Source of the DNA: Hordeum vulgare subsp. vulgare | Lineage: Eukaryota; Streptophyta; Magnoliopsida; Poales; Poaceae | Assembly (NCBI RefSeq): GCF_904849725.1 | Contig: NC_058522.1 | Coordinates: 194,699,468-194,763,467 of the forward strand | Direction of reading: 5' to 3' | Length of the DNA: 64,000 nucleotides | Shown: positions 1-11,693 of the stretch, in pieces | Numbering within the stretch: the stretch's first letter is position 1 | Layout: every line of letters starts with the position of its first letter | Translations under genes and position numbers: made by a program | Notes under the pieces: model-generated | What the model saw: the letters and a program-made list of their open reading frames with translations, nothing else | Databases searched by the model: none | What the model was told of the DNA's origin: nothing

Positions 1-444
1 CCCTCTGCATCAGGCAGCCCTTACTGTCCCTCCTTTCCCACTCTAAGAGCCAGTGCGACGCGTGCCCGCGCGCACCAGAAGCGCCAGAGGAGCGCGGCCA
101 TGATAGCTCACCTCCCCTCTCTCCCTCTCTCTCTCACAGTGAGTCCTGGAGGTCCAAAACCACATCCTGAGACCGTTGTTTCGACCCCATCCTCTCTCTG
201 CACCCTCATGCACGCCACGGTGGATCACCGGCGCTCCCGAGTTGGCTCACCGCCGTGGTCCTATAAATAGCCCCTCCCCTCGCTCCAGAACCCCTCGCTC
301 CACCTCACCGAGACCTCAATCACCTCCCTACCCACCCCATTGAGCAAGCAGAGCCCGGGTGCTCGAGATCGACCGAGGCCCCTCCGCCTCGGAGCTCCGG
401 TCGATCTCCGGCTACACATCAGCTCTCGTGTCCCTCTGCCCACG
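1..444 (+). repeat. Truncated LTR fragment, family A
   Basis: This stretch repeats the middle of the 5' LTR of element A (from about 3285) and of its 3' LTR (from about 29665). It includes a TATAAATA box at 262-269 followed by the same C-rich leader. The match stops near 444, where the A LTRs continue with different sequence. It is a broken piece of another copy of the same gypsy family, and its left end lies outside the window. There is no coding content; the short ORFs here also occur in the other LTR copies only because the DNA is repeated. Confidence 0.85.
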
Positions 445-889
445 AAAGGGTCCCCACCCCATCCCATCTACAAAGCAGGAGCTATTCAAGAGGCATTATG
501 GAAGGGATCGGCAAAAACCCACGAGCTAAGTACCCCGCAGGCCCATACGGGGGCCGTCTAGTTTCGCATCAAACTAACCATGAGTTAATACCAAACGCAC
601 TAACGAGAAAATGCAGGGCCTAAGGACTAAACTGCAGCAGCACAAATCATGCCTCGGGAGGATATGACCTCTTGAAGGCCCTGGCTGCCGTTGCCCCAGA
701 GCAACGGTTGGGTCATCGACGGGTCCTATGCAAGGAAGCCGAGCCGCAACGACTACCAGCGAGCAAGCTGCCGATTCAAGAGAGAGGGGAAAAGGGATAA
801 CGGCGAAGGTAACATGCCAAAGTTTAATGCCCACTAGGGCAAAGTTCATCGTTCACTATTACAGGGGCGGGATAAGAGAAGCGAGGAGA
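445..889. other. Non-coding flank of an antisense accessory gene
   Basis: This lies between the LTR fragment and the minus-strand accessory gene. It has no LTR ends and no convincing ORF. From its position it is probably the 3' side of the accessory gene or part of the same gypsy element. I see no further structure in it. Confidence 0.4.
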
Positions 890-1760
890 CACCTAGGAGG
901 ATGGGTCGTAGTCGCCGCACTTCACGTCGGCAGGCTCGGCGTAGGAGCCCTCCTCCTCGCTGGAGGCAGGCACCTGGACGTACCGCTCCAGCAGCGCGTC
1001 CACGCGCGGGCAGTTTTCGTCCAACAGAAGTCGCCGGGACTCAGCATGCACCGGCTCGACGACGCGCTGGAGATCAAGCTCCGGGATGAGGCGGCAGAGG
1101 TTGGAGAAGACGAGCGTCAAGGCAAGGCCCAAAAGATCACGCGCGTCGAACCCATTGAACTCCTCCACGCGGGAGACACCGGCCTCCAACGTCTCCACCA
1201 CCTTCTCGAAGAAGGTGATGTAGGCCCCGTCGCTTCTCACATTCGACAGCGTCGGGGCGTCCCCCGCGAATCGACATGTCGCGTGCACCACCCTGTCGGC
1301 GATGCCCTTGAACTGCTTGACTCACTTCGACGCCAGCATCCGGGCGTACGACGCATCGTCCTGGGCGGCATGCGCGGCGTCGGCCGCCTCCTGAACCTAC
1401 CTCTACAGCAACACCAGCTCCTCCTTGGCCTCCGCCTCGCCTTGCGGGCGGCCTGGAGGGCGACCCCGACACTCTCGAGCTGGGCCCATAGCCCCTCCAC
1501 CTCCTCCTGAAGCTCGTCAAGATTGGGCTTCTTGGCGGCAGACGCTCTAGAGAAAAGGGAAGATCAACCAACAAGTGGTAGACGGGACAACAAGGAAAGG
1601 CAGTGCAGACGAGGGACTTACTTGTGGGCCAGACTCCAGCGGCAGCGGGTGTGCGGCGACCCTAAGCATCCCCCGCCACTGCCCCCGGGGGCTGACGAGG
1701 GTGCGGGCAGAGTCGCGCGCTTTCCCTGGCCAGAATCGCCTCCTGGAGACTCCATGGAAG
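890..1760 (-). pseudogene. Antisense accessory gene of a gypsy element, left copy
   Basis: On the minus strand a TATAAAT box (1862-1868) precedes an ATG near 1756 and a short exon rich in Gly, Ser and Pro. A GTAAGT splice donor follows near 1623, then a pyrimidine-rich acceptor near 1551. Exon 2 has a heptad-like Leu/Glu/Gln/Ala-rich stretch, likely a coiled coil. Its C-terminal part (893-1291) contains the residues FAGDAPTLSNV and LALTLVFSNL. The same protein is recognisable at 33880-35075 (FVADAPALLNV, SALTHVFSNL). It resembles the C-terminal half of plant proteins annotated as putative gypsy-type transposon proteins (Pfam Transposase_28-like), which is my recollection and not a search. Some Tat-lineage gypsy elements carry an antisense ORF near the 3' LTR, which would explain the orientation. 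The function is unknown, and frame changes in exon 2 suggest it is degenerate. Confidence 0.5.
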
Positions 1761-1861
1761 ATTAAGAAGTGAAGGGGAGAAGAGGCTTTTCTCAACGAAG
1801 CAAGGGATAAGAGAGGGATCTCAAGATCGCGGCGCCTCCCCCCACGCCAGGGGCAAGATAG

Positions 1862-1868
1862 ATTTATA
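1862..1868 (-). promoter_or_regulatory. TATA box of the antisense accessory gene
   Basis: TATAAAT on the minus strand lies about 105 bases upstream of the first ATG of the accessory gene. The second gene copy has a TATAAAG at the matching place (35325-35331). Preservation in two diverged copies supports a real promoter. Confidence 0.5.
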
Positions 1869-1943
1869 GGCGAGCCGCGGCCGCCAACCGCCGCGGGAAC
1901 GCGAGCGTCGCGCGCCCCTCGGTGGCTGCGAGGTGGGTCGACA

Positions 1944-4900
1944 TGTCACACCCTATTTTCTGTGTTACTTTTTTCTGCAATTCAAAAATCTGAGTTTATT
2001 AAAACTTTTTCAAAACTAATGTTGTGAGTACTATGATTGCCATTGTATGCTTGAATGCTTGAGTGTGTGATATCAAAAACCACATCCACATAACCTAATT
2101 ATTTTTAAAACCCTTTTTCTTATTTCTAGTTAATTCAAAACCCTGCTTTGGGCTGCACTACAAGTCCTTGATGGTAAGGAGTGCTCTTACCCAAAGTTGG
2201 TGATCTGGTTCTAGCACCAGTTTAGTTCACTATAACCATAAAATATTTATTTTATGAATTATCCTCCTATTTTAATTGCATGTCCATTTCTGATGTTAGA
2301 AATGATATTCCTATATGGAAAAATACTTTTCTCCCTTGAGAAAACCTGAGAAAATTTGGAGATACTCAGAAGGACATATATTTTCCATACATAAGATTTT
2401 CAACCCCTACTTATATTATTATTAATTATTATTATTATTTGAGGAAATATTCTCAGTAAATCCCTAGAAAATTCTAGTGGTATCCCTAAGCCATATTTGG
2501 TGCCCATATAAAATTTCACCTTGATCCAAGGTGATTAAGGTCACCAAATAATTGCAAAACCCCTTCTGTCCAATATGAACTGTGAGCAACTCTACATAGC
2601 AAAGTTTATCCAATGGAGCTGAAACTTTGCAGGAGTGCCTAATACCTCAAATGAGGACTCCATGCCAAAAATGGGATTTGTGGGACTTGATTTGCCCACA
2701 CTCTCTTTGAAAGGAACAGATCTGGTCATTTGGTGATGTTTCCAAGTTTACAAAGCTAAACTTGTCCACTGGAGATCAAACTTGGTGAAACCCCATGTTT
2801 TAGCACCAAACCCAATCTTGTTAAGTTGCATAGCCACTGGTGGGGTGCAACCACCCCAAACCACTGTCGAGCACCTTGTGACAGTTGGGTAAAAGCCCTC
2901 CTAACCATAGCTAAACCCAATCCCTTTCTCCCAAACTCATAGGTTAGGTGGCTGACATCAATGCCTAACTCTAGTCAAGTGCCCCCTCTCTGGTTCAATG
3001 TAGATAAACCAAAATCTCCAATTTAAGCTTTACCCCAATGCTAACAACATATGTTTCCTTGTCTCTCTTTGACCAGGCGAGGCCCCCACGGGACTCCAAC
3101 GGCTAGGCATCTCCAAGCCAGTGCCCAGGACACGCTATACACGTCCAAGGTACCCCAGAGCGCGCCAGTAGGCCGTGGCATGCCAAAGCTATGCTCTGGG
3201 CGCACTATAGAGAGCAAACGAGGTGGGGGCGACTCCCTCGGCCAGTTCTAGCCTCCCCGCGGTCTCTCTCCTCTTCCCCGACAACCCGTCTGCATCAGGC
3301 AGCCCTTACGGTCCCTCCTTACCCACTCTAAGAGCCAGTGCGACGCGTGTCCGCGCGCACCAGAAGCGCCAGAGGAGCGCGGCCATGATAGCTCACCTCT
3401 CCTCTCTCCCTCTCTCTCACAGTGAGTCCTGGAGGTCCAAAACCACATCCTGAGACCGTTGTTTCGACCCCATCCTCTCTCTGCACCCCCATGCACGCCA
3501 CGGTGGATCATCGGCGCTCCCGAGTTGGCTCACCGCCGCGGTCCTATAAATAGCCCCTCCCCTCGCTCCAGAACCCCTCGATCCACCTCACCGAGACCTC
3601 AATCACCTCCCTACCCACCCCATTGAGCAAGCAGAGCCTGGGTGCTCGAGATCGACCAAGGCCCCTCCGCCTCGGAGCTCCGGTCGATCTCCGGCTACAC
3701 GTCAGCTCTCGCGTCCCTATGCCCACTAAAACACTCCCCGTGACACCAGGAAGCTTTCCCCCCTCTTCCCCGAGCAAATTTGTGCCCATAGCTACCACCT
3801 TGACCTTCACCCGAAACCCCTCCGCCACGGCTACCTCGTCGCCGGTGAACGAGAGCCCCTCCGCCGTTGACTCATCCACCAGCAGGTAGGCGGCGACGAG
3901 CCAGACCCATTCATGTCATCGTTAGGGCCCGAGGATGTCGGTGGCCACGCCAGCGTGCTCCTCCTCTCTGGCCAAAGGTAGGAGACGACCCCGACAGGGG
4001 TGCCCCACCTATCGGTGGCTCATCTCTCTCTCCCTCGCTGCCTGCAGCCACTGACCGGAGGGGCCCACACGTTAGGTTCAAACCTGACGGCGCGCGCGCC
4101 TGGGCAAAGCTGGTTGGCTAGCCAGTGGGGCAGCCAAGTCCGAGGCCAAGCCAGGCCAGGGGCTGTAGCCCTTTTTCTTTTCATTTTAAACTTGATTATA
4201 AATGATTTTTATAAAAATATTTAACCAGTAAAATAATATGATTCTTCCACTGTTATTTCCCTAAAAATGTGTAGTATTTAACAGAACCATTGGATGAATT
4301 TTTGCAATAACTATTCTGTTTTATAAAAATAAAAAGGGTTAAATTAGAATAGTTTTGCTTGTGTTATATTGATTTAAAAAAATATTCTTTCACTAAAACT
4401 AGAGACAAATATTTTTAAAATAACAATATGGATTTATCATAATTAAACAACATTTTTAAAGTGACTTTGCGATCTGTTTTGGAGTGAGCTACTTATTGCT
4501 TTTATTTATTACGATGATAGAAAACCCGTGCAAGAAGGAGTTGGACTTGAAGACCTCGAAGACCCCGGATACCTAGCTGACCAAGGCAAGCAGCCCTTTG
4601 ACCATGTGTGAGCATAAGTTATATTGCATGCTAGTGTAACAAAGATTTCCGTTGCATGTGATCATAAGTATCGGTAAATCATCGGAATGATGTTACTGAT
4701 GGCTCCTCCAGGGCACTTGCATTATTAAGCATGATCCTACCACCTATGAGGGTTACTCTAATACCATGTTAACAAGTAGAGCTAAGCATAGTAGCATGAC
4801 CATACCGGAGTTTGGAGAAGAGTACGTCTTCGGATACGGCCTTGCGAACTAGGATGATTCCAAGTGAGAATGCTTGTCGGTGTAGGCTGATGGCATGGGA

Positions 4901-5122
4901 ACCCGCATAGCCCTAAGGTTTCCGCTACTAGTTGTATCCGTGTGATTTGGCCTTATAGGTCCTACCTTGTCAAGTTGACCATTCGGTCACGTGATGTAAT
5001 AATTCGGTACTTGGATGTAAGACTCTCAGTATTCAGTATCTATGTGTTCGATGAGCATTGATCTCTGGGATCACTGAGCACGTTCATTTGGCGATCTCGA
5101 CTCGTAAGTCGGGGTCCCCACA
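1944..5122 (+). repeat. 5' LTR of element A
   Basis: It begins TGTCACACCC and ends GGTCCCCACA, followed by a primer site. It aligns with 28286 onward over long stretches. A TATAAATA box is at 3545-3552. It lacks about 60 bases near 2440 that the other LTR has. At 4799 it jumps directly to CCATACCGGAG, where the other LTR continues with about 1 kb of different sequence, so this copy has probably lost an internal block. Differences over the first 175 bases are roughly 8% by eye, an old insertion. Confidence 0.85.
3545..3552 (+). promoter_or_regulatory. TATA box in LTR A
   Basis: TATAAATA is followed by a C-rich leader and occurs at the same place in all three copies of this LTR (262-269, 3545-3552, 29925-29932). 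This is the expected U3/R boundary of the LTR promoter; transcription would start about 30 bases downstream. Confidence 0.7.
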
Positions 5123-5126
5123 GAGC

Positions 5127-5139
5127 TATTATCAGAGCC
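5127..5139 (+). other. Primer binding site, element A (degenerate)
   Basis: The sequence TATTATCAGAGCC lies four bases after the LTR end. The usual plant site, complementary to initiator methionine tRNA, is TGGTATCAGAGC. Two bases have changed in the part that pairs with the tRNA 3' end, so priming would be impaired. Confidence 0.7.
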
Positions 5140-5263
5140 ATCCTGACTATAGGAAGCCTTAGGTAGCATGGACGATAGCCAAGACGATTAGTGCACCTAG
5201 ACTTTACCCTGAAATTTTCTGCACCCACTAAAAATTTCTAACCCTCTCCCCTACATCATGTAG

Positions 5264-5718
5264 ATGGCCGCCGTACCTGAGATGCTTCTGGAGACAGGCT
5301 TTCCCCTACTTTTGGGAGACGCCACTGAGGGTTCAAACCTAATTCAGTCTCTCCTCCGACACTTTGACACACCTTTTGATCAAGGAGTCAACGAAGATTC
5401 GACAAGAACTACACCAAGTTAAGGATCTACTTCGCCTGGAGAAGATGAAGACCCGCAAGGTGAAGAAGGAAGGAGCACCCGGAGGGCAGTCAGCCATTGA
5501 CTTCCCAGGAGGAGTACCACCGCTTCAGGCCACTTCTATTCAGAGTCACCGCCTGACTGTGGAAGAGTAGACTGAGCTCCTCACTGCCTCACCAACTAAG
5601 AGATGCCGTGATGGACCACTTCCTACTACTACCCCTTTGAAGGAGGAAAGTACCAATGAAGATGAAGACAAAGACCCTGCAGAATCCTCCTACGAGACCG
5701 AGCAGTCCTCCGCTTAGG
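5264..5718 (+). pseudogene. Leader ORF between 5' LTR and gag, element A
   Basis: An ATG at 5264 opens a 53-codon frame starting MAAVPEMLLETG. About 100 bases on, another frame (5364-5570) continues with a charged segment containing KIRQELHQVKDLLRLEKMKT. After a TAG it stays open to 5718 through an acidic tail (KEESTNEDEDKDPAESS). Amphipathic start, basic coiled-coil-like middle and acidic end look like one protein of about 150 residues broken by one frameshift and one stop. It is separate from gag, which starts about 290 bases later. I do not recognise the family. Leader ORFs upstream of gag are known in some plant gypsy lineages such as Ogre; whether this one is related cannot be said. Confidence 0.4.
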
Positions 5719-6010
5719 ATTACGGCTTAGGCAATTAGAAGTCTCCCCAAGCGTAGTAAGTTCATGTATCGGTTCATGCGAACCACGAGTGTTGTGTAAG
5801 CATGTTTGTTGCAAGTCGCATTTCTACCTTAGGCAACTTGTAACCGACTACATCGCTTGTGTTTAATCTAATGCATTAGCTTTTCCCAAAAATCTTAGTT
5901 TACAAATCTTACACTAGCACGACACCAACCCCCCCCCCCTTAATAGAGCATCATCCCTGATGATTCCGGCCAGTTTGGAATATTGACCTGTCTACTCCCC
6001 TGACAGGACG

Positions 6011-7190
6011 ATGATTTCAACTTGCACCAGCACCTTCGGCAACCTCGGCTATACCTCTTCTAGTTAGCAGCAGGGAACCGAAGGGGACGCTCAAGCTGGA
6101 GATCACCACGAGCAGCAGCAAGGCAATATTCCACCGCCACCGCCTCCTCCAGAAAGCTTGACTATGGCTCAGTTCCTACAAGCTGTCCACAAGGAATGTC
6201 AAGCCAATAATGCCGCTATTCAGCAGCTGGCTCACGTCCTGGTGAACAAGCCACCACAGAATGGGAATGGCAACGGTCGCTCTACTCTCTCTAAGTTTAT
6301 GCGGACTACGCCACCCATATTCATGGAGACGACTAAACAATTGGATGCTGATGATTGGATCCGTACTATCGAAGACCTCCTCACGCTGGTCAAATGCACT
6401 GATGATCGTAAGAAAGTGCTTTATGCTCCTCACTGTCTTGGAGGCATGACCAGAGCTTGGTGGGACGGATTCCACATCATGCGAGTAGGACAAGTCATCA
6501 CTTGGGCAATGCTCAAGGAAGGATTCCGTGCTGCTCACATTCTTCCGGAATGATGACTATTAAGAAGCGGGAATTCCGAGCATTAAGGAAAGGCAGTGGA
6601 TCCGTCAAGGAGTATTTGCAGAAGTTCAACGTCCTGTCAACATATGCACCAGAGGACATCAATACTGAGGCCGCTAAAGTGGAACGCTTTATGGAAGGAC
6701 TGCAATAGTCACTCCAGTATCAACTGGTTGTTTGTGAATGTCGAGCCTTCAGCGATCTGGTTAATATGGCCCTTCTGTTGGAAGATAAGCTTCGTGCAAT
6801 GGACGACACCCGGAAGCGCAAGCTGATGGGTAGTGGAGGACCTAGTAATCCGGAGCCACACCCATGGCAGTCAGCTCCAACAAGACCCAGTTATCATCAG
6901 CAGCAGTATAAAGCTCCAACATTTCGCCAGAACTACCAGCCTTGGCAGCAAGTCAACACCAAGCCAGCATTCAACACACTGAACAACAGTGGAGGCAAGA
7001 CCAACCTCCCAGCACAAGTTACATGTTTTGGATGTGGACAGACAGGGCAATGTTCCAGGCAGTGTCCCAACATGAAGCCCGACGCACCATGCCCCAATGC
7101 GCCCAATCAAGTTCAAGGATCACCAGGCAGGAACCAAGCTCCCCGCAATCAGCAGTATCACAACAGGGGACGTATCAATCATATCTCCGC
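6011..7190 (+). pseudogene. gag: gag, element A
   Basis: An ATG at 6011 is in frame with the capsid-like domain, though a TAG at 6065 breaks it. The capsid region (about 6158-6708) includes FMRTTPPIFMETT, DDWIRTIEDLL and a RAWWDGF motif typical of plant gypsy gag. A frameshift near 6540 and a TAG at 6706 follow. The nucleocapsid has a zinc knuckle CFGCGQTGQCSRQC near 7024 in which the histidine of the CCHC motif is glutamine, so zinc binding is probably lost. A Gln/Pro-rich stretch precedes the knuckle. Confidence 0.8.
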
Positions 7191-7554
7191 GACAGAGGCA
7201 CAGGAAGACACAGACTGCATTCTGGGTACGTTCCTCGTCAACTCCACCCCAGCAACAATATTGTTTGATTGTGGTGGTTCGCAATCTTTTGTTACTCAAA
7301 GATTTGCGGAAAAGTGTGGTTTGAAGCCTACCTTGCTTAACGGGCAAATGGCAGTACATACCCCGGGAGCAGTGTTAAGGACCAACCTAGGGTGTAGAGG
7401 AGTCGGGATTCATATCAATGGGATAAGCTTCTCAGCAGATCTCATCATCAATAAGTCGAAAGGCCTAGAAGTAATTCTCGGTATGGATTGGTTGGCCAAA
7501 CAACAGAGCATCTTGGATTGTGCCAACATGGCTATTACCATGACAAGCGACTAA
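7191..7554 (+). pseudogene. Aspartic protease, element A
   Basis: It continues in the gag frame. The active-site region reads LFDCGGSQSF, where working relatives have D-S/T-G-A-S-H, so the catalytic triad is altered. The downstream flap and the VILGMDWL segment, a conserved protease end in plant gypsy elements, remain recognisable. A TAA at 7552 ends the frame, and the RT region lies in another frame. Confidence 0.75.
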
Positions 7555-7639
7555 GGGGTGAAAGTCAAGTATGTCTTTGAGCCAGTATCCACTCGAGTAC
7601 CACAGGTTAATAGCTTGTCAGGAGAAGATTTGGACCGAG

Positions 7640-9056
7640 TGCCAATAGTCTCGAGTACCCGGACGTCTTTCTTGATGAGCTACCAGGGATGCCTCTTGAC
7701 CGAGACATCGAGTTCATCATTGAACTCATGCCCGGATCGAGGCCTATCTATAAGAAGCCTTATAGGATGGGATCTGAAGAGCTAGCAGAGCTGAAGAAGC
7801 AGCTGGATGAGCAACTAAGGAAAGGATTCATTCGTCCGAGTGCATCACCTTGGGGATCACCTGTTCTGTTCGTGTCTACGAAGGACGGGACTATCAGACT
7901 CTACGTCGATTACCATTATCTCAATGAGGTCACGATCAAGAACAAGTACCCACTCCCCAAGACTCAAGACTTGTTTGACCAGTTAAATGGAGCCAAGGTA
8001 TTTTCCAAGATTGATCTCCGATCTGGATATTACCAGCTGAAGATCCAACCTGGAGACATATCCAACACTACATTTGTGACCCGGTATGGTCTATATGAGT
8101 GCAATGTCATATCTTTCGGGTTGACGAATGCCCTAGCATACTTCATGTACCTCATGAACAAGGTCTTCATGGAATACCAGGATAAGTTTGTCATCGTATT
8201 TATTGATGACATATTAATCTTCTCCAAGTCCTAAGAAGAGCATGAGCAACACTTGAGGTTATTGTTGGAGAAGCTTCGAGAGAACCAACTCTATGCCAAA
8301 TTTAGCAAATGCCAATTCTCGCTGAAAGAAGTTGGATTCTTGGGTCATACCATGACGGCAAGTGGATTGGCAGTCTATCCTTCCAAGATTACTACGGTAA
8401 CCAACTGGGAGTCGCCAATCGATGTCAAGGAAGTCACGAGCTCCCTCGGACTCGCGGGATATTACCGCAAGTTCTTAGAAGGATTCCCCCGCATCGCTCG
8501 ACCCATGACTCACCTCTTGAAGAAAGGCAAGAAGCTCGAATGGACGTCGGAGTGTGAAGCAAGATTCCAGGAGTTGAAGAAGAGATTGACTACCGCCCCG
8601 GTATTGGCTACCCCAGATACCAGCAAGGAGTTTGTGATATATTGTGATGCCTCCAGAACCGGGCTCGGTGGAGTACTAATGCAAGACGGCAGGGTCATGG
8701 CGTATCTGTCATGGCAACTTCGCCTGCATGAGGAGAATTATACCACCCATGATCTCGAGATGGCAGCAGTAGTGCATGCCCTAAAGACATGGTGACATTA
8801 CCTTCTGGGGAAGCGATGTGAAATATACACAGACCACAAAAGTTTGAAGTATATCTTTACTCAAAGGGAATTGAATATGAGGCAACAAAGGTGGTTGGAG
8901 TTAATCAAAGACTACGACCTCAGCATTCAATACCACCCCGGTAAGGCTAATGTAGTGGTTGATGCCTTAAGCAGGAAGGCCACCACCTTGACGTTCTGCT
9001 CAAGGAAAGGCTACCCACCTTATATGAAGGAATGGAAAGCTTCTGGTTGGAGCTAG
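7640..9056 (+). pseudogene. pol: Reverse transcriptase and RNase H, element A
   Basis: RT segments in order: [42 protein letters not shown] and the catalytic box FIDDILIF (7689-8234), whose two aspartates are intact. A TAA at 8232 is followed in the same frame by the thumb and RNase H (8253-8795, with VIYCDASRTGLGG and DLEMAAVVHALKTW). A TGA at 8793 probably arose from an Arg codon. RNase H resumes with [10 protein letters not shown] and ends before ADALSRK-like sequence, where Ala is Val. RNase H before integrase marks Ty3-gypsy. Confidence 0.85.
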
Positions 9057-10246
9057 TTGAACCAGGATTCTTGGCTAACCTCGAAGTCAAACCAACGCTG
9101 GCTGATGACATCAAGGAAGCCCAGAAGGGGCACAAGAGCATTGAAGGCATCAAGAAGAAGATCTAGGAAGGCAAGCCTCAGAATTCATGGTGGATGAGCA
9201 AGGAGTAGTGTGGTTTGGGAAACGATTTATGCGTACCCAACAAGGCGGAACTCAAGGACTTGATCCTACAGGAAGCACATGACACACCCTACTCTATTCA
9301 CCCCGGTGGTACCAAGATGTATCATGACTCCGAGAAAGATTCTGGTGGCATGGAATGAAGAGGAAAATAGCGTCTTATGTTGCCAAATGCGACGTGTGCC
9401 AGCGAGTCAAGGCTGAGCATCAGCGACCAGCTGGACTGCTACAACCTCTCCAAGTGCCAGAATGGGAGTGCGACAAAGTAGGCATGGACTTCGTCACCGG
9501 CTTACCCAGGTCTAGCTGAGGCCATGACTCTATATGGGTCATCATCGACCATCTCACCAAGGTATCTCACTTCATCCCGGTCAGCACCACCTATAGGGGA
9601 AACAAGTTGGCTAGCCTCTACATTGAGCGTATTGTGAACCTTCACGGAGTTCCCAAGGAGATTGTATCTGACCAAGGCACACTGTTCACCTCAAGATTCT
9701 GGAAGAAGTTCCAAGAAGCCCATGGAACCAACCTCTCCTTCAGCAATTCCTTTCACCCGCAGACAGGCGGACAAACGGAGAGAGTAAACCAGATACTCGA
9801 GGATATGCTCCGCGCATGTGTTTTGGCTCATGGTGCCAAATTGGAAGACTGTCCGCCATTCGCTGAGTTCTCCTACAACAACATCTACCAGTCCAGTCTC
9901 TAGATGGCCCCATTTGAAGTGTTGTACGGACAAAAGTGCCGCACCCCGCTCAACTGGTCCAAAACTGGTGAAGGATTGATTTTCGGGCCGGAAGTTATGC
10001 AAGAAGCAGAAGATAAGGTGCAACTTGTTCGAGAAAACTTGAAGGAAGCCAAGTCGCAACAGAAGAGCTATGATGATTCTCACCATATATAATTGGAGTT
10101 CAACCTTGAAGACCAGGTGTACCTCCGCATCACACCTCTCAAGGTAACCAAGCATTTCCACGTCAAGGCTAAACTTGCTCCAAGGTTCATTGGACCTTTT
10201 AAGATCACGACAAGGCGTGGAGAAGTTTCTTACCAGTTGGAGCTAC
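9057..10246 (+). pseudogene. pol: Integrase, element A, N-terminal part (split)
   Basis: The zinc-binding N-terminus (about 9330-9420) and the catalytic core are present but frame-broken. Core motifs include MDFVTGLPR, IVSDQGTLF and SFHPQTGGQTERVNQ, which hold the D, D and E of the catalytic triad. A TAG at 9901 and a TAA at 10090 are in frame with the rest. The C-terminal segment reads SYQLEL up to 10246, where element B interrupts a codon. The reading frame resumes exactly at 27947. Confidence 0.85.
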
Positions 10247-11693
10247 TGTAACACCCCAGATGTAATCCTTGCCATATTTGGATCCTATCCTATGTTGTGG
10301 AACCATGTTTTGAATGTCATAAAGTCATCATTTCATGTGGATCATTTCATGTCATCATCTTTGCATCATGGCATCATTCTTTTCTTTTGCATTATTTCAT
10401 TCTTGTTGGCTTGCTAGCTCGCTTGTGGTGGTGTGTGACAATGTGGAGGTTACCAAGCAATGCTTTCAAACAACATTGCTTTTCTAACTATGTTAAAACA
10501 TTCTCCCCCTTTTTTATTTATTTAACTTGTGTGTCAAACCTTGAGTGAATCTGTTTTAAATATGTTAAACATTCGGAGTATTAGTTGTGGTTGAGGTTTT
10601 TAAGCTTCAAGACATCTGTTTTTTTAATAAAACAGTATATTTATTCCTGTTTTTAGGTATAATTTAATTGCTCCAAAAATCAGGTTTGCATTTTATTTAA
10701 ATAGGGCATAAATCCCTCATGCCCTAGGTGTTTTTTATTTTATTTTCAAACCCTGTGTTGTTGTGGGTATTTCATTTGCTGTTTGGTTTTTTTAAAGCAA
10801 AACCTTTTTTTGTTTATTTCTTTAGCCGGCTCCACAGAGAAGCGCAGGTGGGCCGGCCTACTCCTCCTCCACCTGGGCCTCGCCTCTCCCCCACGCGCAC
10901 CAGCCCGCTCGGCGTCCCTCTTCTTCCTCCTGACGTCGTTGCTTTTCCCCTCCTTTCCGTCACAGACCGAGAGCGAGATGTGAGAGAGAGCGCTCGCGTC
11001 CGTCGTCTCACCGATGTCGAGGCAGTCCCATCCGCCTCTATTTAGTGCTTCCCCCCTCGGCGTGTGTCTAGGGTTCCTCTTTCGTCGCCGCCACCTCCTT
11101 CTCCCTCTTCTTCCCTCCTCTCTGCAGGTAAGGTTCGGTGAGAGAGAGGAGTTCATACAGTGCCGCCGTCGATCCCACCATCCTAGTCGTCGCCGGCAGC
11201 CTCCCCCGCGGCCTCCGAGGCGTCCGCAAGGATGGAGAACCTTCCCCCGTTCCATTTCCGTCGCTAGTGGGGCCGCTCCTCCTCTCTGGCCTCTCCTCCA
11301 CGTCGACGTCGCCGGAGCAGAACAGGGGTCGTCGTAGGCGTCCCTCCTCTTCTTCCTCTTCTCGCTAGCGAGCTCATCTCCGAGCACACCAGGGTGAGCA
11401 GCTCCTCCCCCTCCTTCCTCTTCCCCTCGCCGTAGAGCCTCCGGATGCGCGTAGCCGTCGCCGTAGTCCTCTGCTATCGCCGCCGTCGTGCCATCGCCGT
11501 GGGCCTCATCCCAGGGAGCTAACCCCAGGAATGGAAACCCCGGGGTTCCCTCTTCCCCCGCGACGAAGCCGTCGTATGTTTTGGTCACCGGATAGCCACT
11601 GGAGAGCTTCCCTTGTTTCGGCTGCCGCCGTGGTATGATAAAAGCAGAGGGTCTGCTCAAGAGAGCACGCGCCCCCTCTCTGGTAAGAATACT

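Noticed and set aside
728..1510. A 260-codon plus-strand ORF
   Set aside because: It is the complement of the minus-strand accessory gene, which has homologous protein motifs in a second copy; the plus frame has none.
10746..11660. A 304-codon minus-strand ORF in the 5' LTR of B
   Set aside because: GC-rich, Arg/Gly/Pro-biased and antisense. The corresponding part of the 3' LTR has only a shorter frame with different limits, so it is not conserved between the two copies.
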